Source: Schoenoplectus triqueter (Eukaryota > Streptophyta > Magnoliopsida > Poales > Cyperaceae). From it: a stretch of 27,651 nucleotides of DNA. Within the stretch, counting starts at the first letter, position 1. Every line of letters begins with the position of its first letter. The DNA lies in the NCBI GenBank assembly GCA_964058805.1, contig CAXKVV010000096.1, positions 1-27,651 of the forward strand, written 5' to 3'. A model generated the notes under the pieces. That model ran no database searches and had not been told where the DNA came from. It saw nothing but the letters and a program-made list of their open reading frames with translations. Positions 20,473-27,651 of this stretch are shown piece after piece. The translations under genes were made by a program, and so were the position numbers.

Positions 20473-22261
20473 GCAAAGCCTTTAATCTCAAATAAATTGG
20501 GGTAGGCTAGAAATGAAACCCAATCGGAAAACATAAGATCAAAGATCTCAAATATCAGTGATAAAAATGAATATGATGGAAGAAAAAAAATAAAATAAAA
20601 TAAAATAATAATATATAAATAAAGATGATAATGATAATGATAATGATAATATGCTAATAATAGTAGTAATAATAACAATAATAATAATAGTACAATAAAC
20701 CTCTATTATAAAACCTATTTCTAATTTCTAAAATCCTATTTTAAAACCTAATTCTAAATTCTAAATCCTAAAATCCTATCTAAACCTCTATTTCTGAAAT
20801 CTATTTCTAAATTCTAAATCCTAAAATCCTAAAAAAATCTAAGAATATGAAGTCTATAACTCTACTATTAAACTCTAACTCCTAAATCATGGTTCAGGTA
20901 CATGAATCGCTATCTTCCATGCACTCATATCCAAAGCAAGCTCTTTGGGTATATTTCATTCCTTCAAATCTCTTTTTATTGCTTCCTCTCATGTCAATCT
21001 CGGTCGACTTCTTCCTCTTCTTGTATTTTCAGGACGACTTAAAATACCGCTGCGTACTGATGCTTCAGGAGGCCTTCGTTGGATATGACCAAACCATCGC
21101 AAACGATGTTGGACTAGCTTCTCTTGAATTGGTGCTACCCCAAGTTTGTCCCTAATATCATCATTTCTGATTCGATCTTTCCTTGTGTGGCCACATATCC
21201 AACGCAACATCCCCATTTCAGCTACACTCATCTTCTGGATGTGTTGTCCTTTTGTAGCCCAACATTCTGCGCCATACAACATCGCGGGTCTAATCACCGT
21301 CCTATAGAACTTGCATTTTAGTTTGTTTGGGATCTTCTTGTCACAAAGAGCACCAAATGCGTGTCTCCATTTTACCCATCCAGCTCTTATTCTATTACTA
21401 ACATCTTCATCGATCTCTCATTCACTCTGCAACATCGATCCCAAATACCGAAATGTGTCATTCATGGGTACTACTCGTCCATCCAAACTAACATCTCTGT
21501 CATCTAAGTTTTTCCCGCTGAACTGACACCTCATATATTCAGTTTTTGTCCTACTAAGTCTAAAACCTTTCGATTCTAAAGTTTATCTTCACAACTCTAG
21601 TTTCTGATTGACTCTAATTCTGCTCTCGTCAATCAGCACCACATCATCAGCAAAGAGCATACACCAAGGAATATCTTCTTTGTATGTCATTTGTGATATC
21701 ATCCATCACTAAGGTGAAAATATATGGACTCAATGCTGACCCTTGATGTAATCCTATCTTAATAGAAAATATATCGGACTCGCCGTCACATGCTCTGACA
21801 CAAGTCACAGCATTTGTGTACATATCCTTAATAAGGGTAACGTACTTTGTTGGGACTAGTTTAGTTTTGAGCGTCCACCACATGATATTTCTCGGAATTT
21901 TATCATACGCTTTCTCTAAATCAATAAATATCATATGTAAGTCTTTCTTCTGTTCTCGATGTCTCTCCATAAGTTATCTTATCAAGAAAATCGCCTCCAT
22001 AGTGGACCTCCCAGGCATAAAACCAAACTGATTTTTAGTGACAGTTGTCAGTTTTCTTAAACGGTGCTCGATTACTCTCTCCCAAAGCTTCATGGTATGA
22101 CTCATGAGCTTAATTCCTCTGTAATTAGTATAACTTTGAATATCTCCTTTATTCTTGAAGATTAGTACTAATATACTTCTTCTCCACTCATCAGGCATCT
22201 TATTGAACCGAAAAATGGTATTAAATATTTTAGTAAGCCACACTATTGCTATATTTCCAAG
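20473..22261 (-). mobile_element. 5'-truncated RTE-type LINE, 1789 bp
   Basis: The 16-bp direct repeats at 20457-20472 and 22262-22277 delimit a - strand retroelement. Its 3' end reads AGCCTACCCCAATTTATTTG, then GATTAAAGGCTTTGC, very like the conserved 3' end of plant RTE LINEs. A 3' UTR-like part (20515-20886) contains repeated CTAAATCCTAAAATCCTA-type motifs and a run of (TAATGA)-like units at 20630-20650. The coding part lies at 20887-22261. The element starts within the reverse transcriptase fingers, so the endonuclease domain is missing and it is a dead-on-arrival copy. Target-primed reverse transcription explains both the truncation and the duplication. Confidence 0.88.
20887..22261 (-). 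pseudogene. LINE reverse transcriptase pseudogene
   Basis: The - strand encodes, in order: a fingers region (NIAIVWLTKIFN, MPDEWRRSILVLIFKNKGDI, NYRGIKLMSHTMKLWERVIE, GFMPGRSTMEAI), palm motif A (FIDLEKAYDKIPR), motif B (GLHQGSALSPYIF), motif C (LFADDVVLIDE near 21643-21665), then thumb and C-terminal parts (GTSG-like block replaced by [47 protein letters not shown]). It is broken: an in-frame TAA at 21974-21976, a frameshift between motifs B and C near 21670-21690, further frameshifts between 21300 and 21640, and TGA in place of Trp after RPRLT. The frame ends HVPEP followed by TGA at 20887-20889. The first residues of the longest frame (DVVKVQL) come from the flanking duplication, not the LINE. 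It is non-functional. Confidence 0.9.
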
Positions 22262-22277
22262 TTGTACTTTGACAACA
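22262..22277. repeat. LINE target-site duplication, right copy
   Basis: TTGTACTTTGACAACA, identical to 20457-20472, marks the 5' truncation point of the LINE. Confidence 0.85.
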
Positions 22278-22886
22278 TCCAAAAAATTTCATCCAAGACC
22301 ATCCAGCACACATAACCCAATGTTCGATCCTTCAAACTACGACTCTACTGGATAATCACTGGTAAGACTGGATGTCCATGTGCAAACTTTTCATTTTGTT
22401 CTCTTTTGACTTTTCTTCAAACACTTGGTGTGCAAACATAATATAAGTATAGAATTGGATGGAATACTCAGACTGTTATTCGCAATCTCCATTTAGTTAT
22501 TCCCACGAGACCCGAAAAGAAAAACATGATCAACAGAACTGCAAAAGGAAGTATAGGACTATATATTATTGCAAGTCATGTTATGATCAATGACTTGAAG
22601 GACAAATGTTGAATTCTCTTGAAAATCAGTAGCCTACATCTTTATTTTCAGGAAAACAAAAAAATTAATTAGCGGACAAGCGCCCCTGTTTGCTCTCAGT
22701 CTTTGACTTCATAAAATTTCTTGTTTATTGTCACGATACGAAAATAGAGGGGAGCAAATGGGAGAAGGCATTGAGCTGTGTTAGTGTCATCAGAAGGAAT
22801 AAAAGAAAAGAAAAATAGATAATGAGATCGTCAACTAACGGAAGAGTTAACTCACTGAAAGAGGGTTTAATTTGAACCAATTTGAG
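22278..22886. other. Host DNA to the right of the LINE, no gene
   Basis: No coding frame of note and no RNA gene. It may be the interior of the element whose inverted ends lie at 20152 and 22908. Confidence 0.4.
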
Positions 22887-22938
22887 GAGTTCAGGGGGTT
22901 GATTGAACAAAAAAGGTTGAGGGGGCAGTTGAACTAAG

Positions 22939-23227
22939 CAGCGGCGGAGTCACATATAACCCAGTGGGATCATAGGATCCTAGTCAAATTTCATACACTC
23001 ATTTATAGTCATGGTTATACACTATTTTTTTATAATTATTTCTAAGTAATTGAGGAATAATGACCTCGCTATGATATATGATAATTTATAGATGATCTCA
23101 TTGACTAATTGTAGCTCAATGTCAGCTCATTTCAAAATTATAAATCTAATTTCACTTGAGGCAAACGAGGCAAACGTGTAAATATATGTGATTACCTCAC
23201 TGAGATAAAATTTTGACTCTGCCCTTG
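22939..23227. mobile_element. Non-autonomous hAT-type transposon, 289 bp
   Basis: It starts CAGCGGCGGAGTCA and ends TGACTCTGCCCTTG, an imperfect inverted repeat. The flanks GAACTAAG (22931-22938) and AAACTAAG (23228-23235) match at seven of eight positions, as expected for an aged hAT duplication. There is no transposase. The ends resemble those of 399-802. Confidence 0.72.
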
Positions 23228-23509
23228 AAACTAAGTGTATTAGTTTAGGAAGAAAAAGTAGAATTTTCTCATTTATTTATATCAATTACGCTAGTTATCT
23301 GAATCATTGAATTCGAATCTCTGCAGGAACTCGAAAATTTTGAGTTATTGTTGGGATTCTATTTTCAATAGGACATGTAAATTTAAATTTTACGTCATGA
23401 TCAGTTCTGATCGAGATACAAAACCGTTGCTCATATCAATAACTTAAAATTTAAGTTACTGCAAAAGATATTTTTCCCTGAATCATTAGTGTAATTATTT
23501 ATGTTATCT

Positions 23510-24500
23510 ATACTATATTATAAATAAAGTATGTATTACAGACATCCATTAATATTATCAGATAATACATAATAACTGAAATACCCTTAATCAATTTATG
23601 ATTGAGATTGCTCGATTTTATAAAAGCAATGGTTAGATTTTAATCCAATTTATTTTTCCTCTCTATTTCATTTGCTATTTTTTTATCAATGCATTTATAG
23701 AATATCTAAAAAAATAAATTATATATCATCAACTATTATTAAGTTGTATTATAAAAAAAACTACTGTACAACACTACTCAGAATAATTATTATATTTTGT
23801 GTATTATCTTTTATTAAATAATAAATTAATTTTATTTAAAAGAGTCTTTATCATTTACTAGCACGGAACATGCCTGTTGTGCGGACTCTCTGAATTTTAA
23901 AAGTATTTATATCATACACTAATTTTATTATAAATAAATAATATATTACTTAAATATAACTTATGTCTAAATCAATTATAAATACTCTTAGTTTACTAAA
24001 TAAAATTAATTCATTATTTAATAAAAGATGATGTACAAAATATTTTCTAAGTATGATTGTGCAATGTGTAGTTTTTTTAAATAAAATTTAATAGTAGTTA
24101 ATGTTTAAATTATTTGATTTAAAAAAATAGACCTTCTATAAATGTATGATAAAATAGTAAATGGAATGGAGAGAAAAAATATTTTTGATTGAAATATGAT
24201 TATAAAACATAATATTTTTTAAAATAAAGTTATATAATATATAGTTTCTTTTTTAAATAAAAATAGTTTACTATTAATTTATTTAATGGATATTTTTTTC
24301 TTAGACTTATTAATGCATTATAAAAAATAATAAATAAAATGAAGAGAAAAATAAATTGACTAAAATCTGAACCATTAGATCTTAAAAATATTAATCTACA
24401 CTGTTCAATTAGGGACATTTTTGTCATTAATAAAAGCTGTAAACTGAACATTAATGGACAAATTCAGTACATATATTCTTTATAATATATAATATAAATT
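23510..24500. mobile_element. Nested inverted-duplication (foldback) element
   Basis: The left portion (about 23515-23880) starts CTATACTATATTATAAAT and includes ACTACTGTACAACACTACTC and TATCTTTTATTAAATAATAA. It is mirrored by about 23960-24180 (TTATTTAATAAAAGATGATG, GATTGTGCAATGTG, TAAATGTATGATAAAATAG). It is mirrored a second time in part by about 24240-24490 (AATGCATTATAAAAAATAAT, GAGAAAAATAAATTGAC, AAAATCTGAACCATTAG). GCACGGAACATGCCTGTTGTGCGG sits at the turn. The pattern suggests repeated insertion or rearrangement of one AT-rich family. It has no coding capacity. Confidence 0.5.
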
Positions 24501-24629
24501 TATATATAAATTATATCTAAGTAAAATATATTATTTTTATAATAAAATTAATATTAAATATAATTTTTTTATAAAAAAGTTATATATTAAATAATTAAAT
24601 ATTAATTACTTTTAAGTTTTATTCTAACA

Positions 24630-24750
24630 AAAACAAAACTACACATTGTATGACCTAAATCATACTCAGAAAAATTATTATATTTGTACATTATTTTTTA
24701 TTAAATAATAAAATAATTTTATTTAAAAATTTAAGAGTCTTTATGATTAA
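24630..24750. repeat. Third partial copy of the 23510-24500 family
   Basis: AAACTACACATTGTATGACC, ATACTCAGAAAAATTATTAT and TTTTTTATTAAATAATAAAA follow the order seen at 23755-23840, in the same orientation. It is a fragment without termini. Confidence 0.45.
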
Positions 24751-24990
24751 TTTAGATATTAATTATAGTAAAATTAATATTAGATATAAATATTTTTAAA
24801 ATTAAGAGGATCTATGTTAATATTGTATAAAGGCTTGAAGTCAAAATAAATATTCATTTATTAATAGCTATTATATAAGCGTCACAATATTTTTTTCAAA
24901 TAATTATTATTATCTACACGCCTTCATCCTTTAAATTTATCGGCAGATAAAATTTCCTATTTGTAATTACCGCCTTCTTTTAAAAAAAAT

Positions 24991-25010
24991 GAATTATTAT
25001 TACTATTATT

Positions 25011-25071
<61 letters not shown>

Positions 25072-25077
25072 CATTAT
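24991..25077. repeat. (ATT)n microsatellite
   Basis: After a short imperfect lead-in, about 20 uninterrupted ATT units occupy roughly 25012-25071. Such a long pure trinucleotide tract should be highly variable in length. Confidence 0.95.
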
Positions 25078-25315
25078 TCCCACCTCTTCGTGTCCAAATT
25101 TTGACCACGGTGATTCGTTCCTATTCCCATTTTATACCGCCTTTCATTTTTAAAACTTTCTATATGTAGTACATTAAAGATCAAAACACTGAAACGTCTC
25201 TTCAATCACCAAAGATGCATATATACCAAAATTCAAATCTATTCGGAAACAGAGTTTATCATTGATTCATTTTCTCCTCTCTTTTTATTTTTTTCCAGAT
25301 AACTCCAAAAAGTTA

Positions 25316-25690
25316 AAACTTTATCCGACCTAACTCGAAATGATCCGAAAATAAATAGATCGGATATGAATATGAGTAAAAAAAATTTGATCCATTACAA
25401 TTCTGGTCAAGTATGGATCGATCTGACCCGACCCATTTAATTATATTTTTTGAAGTAATTTTATTATTTAATACTAATTAAAATTTATATATACACTAAT
25501 TGTGATTAATTATAAATTAATTAAAAATATATAAAAATATTTAATAGATATGTAATTATTTTACACGGTGGGATCAGGTTATTCCATGTCCTGTTCGAAT
25601 CAGATCTAGGTCAAAAAGTTTTGAGCTGAATTTAGACGGATCAAATCAAATTGAATTAAGTCGAATAAAAAAAATAATGGTGACCCGACA
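25316..25690. repeat. Degenerate GATCCGAC-type repeat
   Basis: The left part has CCGACCTAACTCGAAATGAT and GATCGATCTGACCCGACCC; the right part has GAATCAGATCTAGGTC and GACGGATCAAATC. It resembles 8540-9130 and the interior of 17332-17623. Termini are not visible. Confidence 0.4.
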
Positions 25691-25883
25691 AATGACACCC
25701 AAATCTACAACTCTCTCCTCAACTCATATTCCCCATCTGATTATCTTCTTGGATGATTTTATAATTTCTCAAGGTACGTTTGGCACTTGGTGGAATAGTA
25801 AAAAATTAGAATATAATGGCTATTTCAATAAATTAACTTGCCAAATGAATTTTAGACTAAGTAGAAGAGTGCGGAAGAGTGCT

Positions 25884-25920
25884 AATCCGGTATACCAAGT
25901 TATAAGTGGTATACCGGATT
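25884..25920. repeat. Perfect 14-bp hairpin
   Basis: AATCCGGTATACCA (25884-25897) is followed after 9 nt by its exact complement TGGTATACCGGATT (25907-25920). No T-run follows, so it is not a simple terminator-like structure. It lies inside the candidate foldback element. Confidence 0.85.
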
Positions 25921-25934
25921 TGCTCTCGTCAGAA

Positions 25935-26690
25935 TAGCGATTATTATTTGATTATGTTATATTATATTATTATATTATGATTATGATTTATTATTATATT
26001 AATATTATGATGCTTATTTATTTATTTATTTATTATTATTATATTAATATTATGATGATTATTTATTTATTTATTTATTATTATTATTATTATATGATAA
26101 ATTTTAATATTATTTATTATTATTATCTTATAATAATTATGATTTCAGTATTACATTATTATATTATGATTATATTATGATTATATTATATTATTATGAT
26201 TATGATTAGAATTTATTATTATTATATTTTATATTATGGTTAAGGTTATATTATTATCATATTATTATGATTATGACTATGATTATTATTACTTATTATT
26301 ATTATATTATATTATGATTATAGCTATGATTATATTATAATTATATTATTAAGATTATAATTATTTATTATTATTATATTATGATTTTAATTTATAATAA
26401 TTTTGATTTTAGTATTGTATTATTATTATTATATTATTATTATAAATATGATTATATTCTTATGATTATGATTGTTTATTATTATTATATTATTATAATT
26501 ATGATTATTTATTATTATTATATTATATTATATTATTATATTATTATTACATCAATGATTATATTATAATTATATTATTATTAAAATTATTTATTATTAT
26601 TATTATATTATATTATGATTATGATTATGATTATGATTATTATTATTGTACTATTATTATCATGATCATCATTGTTAGTATCATAATTAT
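25935..26690. repeat. ATT/ATTATG low-complexity array, about 760 bp
   Basis: Almost wholly built of ATT, ATTATG and TTTA units. A longer unit of about 60 bp (TTATTATATTAATATTATGA, then (TTTA)n) is tandemly repeated around 25985-26090, which implies duplication on top of microsatellite growth. Frames at 25977-26180 and 26381-26569 encode only Tyr/Ile-rich simple sequence. Confidence 0.9.
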
Positions 26691-26852
26691 TCATATTTTA
26701 ACTATTCTGATTAACAACTGTCAAACGATATTTTCATTCTTCCGAATAATTAAGAATACTACTCTTCTACCACTCTTCCAAAAATACATTATTCTATCAC
26801 TCTTCTAAAATTACCACTTTTCCAAAATTATTCCTTAATTTGCCAAAAGATA

Positions 26853-27651
26853 TATTTTCTTTCTCACGGAAATATGTGATTTTTTTATTATTCTTCTCTG
26901 ACTACTACTCGTCATTTCGCTAACCGCTGTTTAAAATAAAATAATATGATTATTGTTAAATGAAAATTACCTTTAATATAAGTAACTTGTTTGGATGCAC
27001 ACTGAAATTATCCTTCTTTTTTTTTGGCTGACTGAAATGAAAATGTATATCTTGGGTTTATTAAAACTGGGGCAAGAGAAAATTCCGATATAGCGATCAC
27101 CTCATCAGTAATTAACTAATTATTACTTACTAGCGCTGTCATTGTCCACCATTTTATTTATTGACTATAATTATATATATGTATCAATTAAAAATACATA
27201 ACTATTACTTATTAGTATTTTATTTTCTGTACAAATTTGTATAAAAAATATATTTTTTTCCGATTAACAACTGTGTTGACAATTATATCCGACAATTAAC
27301 AAATGGACAAGTGCCCACCGAAACTTAATATTTCCCATTACTTTATGGGGGCTGATAACTGTCCCCAAGCGCTTGTCCCCAAGAAAAATCCCCAACAATT
27401 GACTTTAGCACAAACATTTGAAATTTGAAAAGCGCTTCAGCGTAATTCAGCGCAATTCAGCGCTTAGTTCATTATTTACAAAAGCTATTTATACTAATCA
27501 TTATAATCATTTATATCAAATAATTTAGTTAGTTATAGTTTATATAAACATGCTCTTCACATGAATTATTTTTAGTTATGCCAAATTGACCACCACTCAA
27601 TACAAAAAATGAAAAAAGGCTACCTCACTATGATACTATTTATATCTATTA
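26853..27651. other. Gene-free right end of the window
   Basis: No coding frame over 60 codons and no RNA gene. AT-rich except for 27300-27480, which holds CCCCAAGCGCTTGTCCCC and the CAGCG repeats listed separately. Confidence 0.45.
27429..27465. repeat. Short CAGCG(C/T)AATT tandem repeat
   Basis: AGCGCTTCAGCGTAATT, CAGCGCAATT and CAGCGCTTAG follow one another, about three units of 10-11 bp. AGCGCT also occurs self-complementarily at both ends. It is probably part of an unidentified transposon terminus. Confidence 0.5.

Larger units (their letters stand above)
20152..22908. mobile_element. Candidate host element with inverted ends, split by the LINE
   Basis: TTCAATCAACCCCCTAAACTC at 20153-20173 is matched in inverted orientation by 22887-22907 with one difference. 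Weaker similarity continues inward (AACTCTTCCGTTAGTTGAC-like against CACTTCCGTTACTAATTT). Removing the LINE and one target duplication leaves roughly 950 bp, a plausible non-autonomous TIR element. Alternatively these are two independent copies of a common repeat. Poly(T) precedes the motif on both sides when read inward. Confidence 0.35.
25773..26850. mobile_element. Possible foldback element filled with low-complexity DNA
   Basis: GGTACGTTTGGCACTTGG then TGGAATAGTA at the left is imperfectly mirrored by TTATTCCTTAATTTGCCAAA at the right. Further in, AGAAGAGTGCGGAAGAGTG (25864-25882) is mirrored by CTCTTCTACCACTCTTCC (26762-26779). A TTTCTCA heptamer flanks both sides (25765-25771 and 26860-26866), though not tightly against the inferred right end. 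The interior is ATT-type simple sequence. The assignment is tentative. Confidence 0.4.

Noticed and set aside
20436..20678. 80-codon - strand frame starting with polyleucine
   Set aside because: It runs through the simple-sequence part and 3' end of the LINE and into flanking DNA.
21816..22355. + strand frames at 21816-22031 and 22155-22355
   Set aside because: They are antisense shadows of the LINE reverse transcriptase pseudogene.
25977..26569. Tyr/Ile-rich frames at 25977-26180 and 26381-26569
   Set aside because: Pure translations of ATT-type simple sequence.

Overview
This window is AT-rich eukaryotic, almost certainly flowering-plant, nuclear DNA. It holds one convincing protein-coding gene with GT-AG introns, and most of the rest is transposon debris: MITE-like foldbacks, hAT relics, a plant RTE-type LINE and long (TTA)n/(TA)n tracts. 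The gene encodes a plant-specific S-type anion channel of the SLAC1 family. I cannot name the species. The long AT-rich intergenic DNA and the SLAH3-like gene suggest a dicot, but that is only an impression.

Layout. 1-343: foldback MITE. 391-1260: an hAT-type element (399-802, perfect 8-bp target-site duplication) beside a foldback element (837-1238) sitting in a (TA)n tract. 1261-3067: upstream intergenic DNA. 3068-5954: TATA box and the five-exon SLAH3-like gene on the + strand (583 codons), with poly(A) signals to 6300. 6840-10200: TE relics, including a 427-bp Mutator-like element (7867-8293) with a 10-bp target-site duplication and six small GC-rich hairpins nested in a large one. 10200-13390: AT-rich, nothing recognisable. 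13394-15841: a cluster of related MITEs plus a second copy of the 1-343 foldback. 16213-16390: a sequence clearly related to intron 2 of the channel gene. 17332-17623: an hAT-like relic. 18508-18656: a possible tRNA-derived SINE. 20473-22261: a 5'-truncated, mutated RTE LINE on the - strand with a 16-bp target-site duplication, lying between inverted copies of another repeat. 22939-23227: a second hAT element. 23510-24750: nested inverted duplications. 25773-26850: a possible foldback element filled with about 760 bp of ATT-type low-complexity DNA.

Function. Only the anion channel can be given a biological role. Known SLAH2/SLAH3 proteins are plasma-membrane nitrate/chloride channels opened by kinase phosphorylation of the N-terminal tail. 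This copy keeps the predicted pore-gate phenylalanine and the Thr/Ser of the N-terminal phosphosite motif. No operon, CRISPR array or defence system is present, and I found no novel multi-gene system. The most unusual structures are the nested-hairpin element at 7.9-8.3 kb, the intron-2-related sequence at 16.2 kb, and an intron 2 that stays open in frame and would encode a polytyrosine tract if retained.
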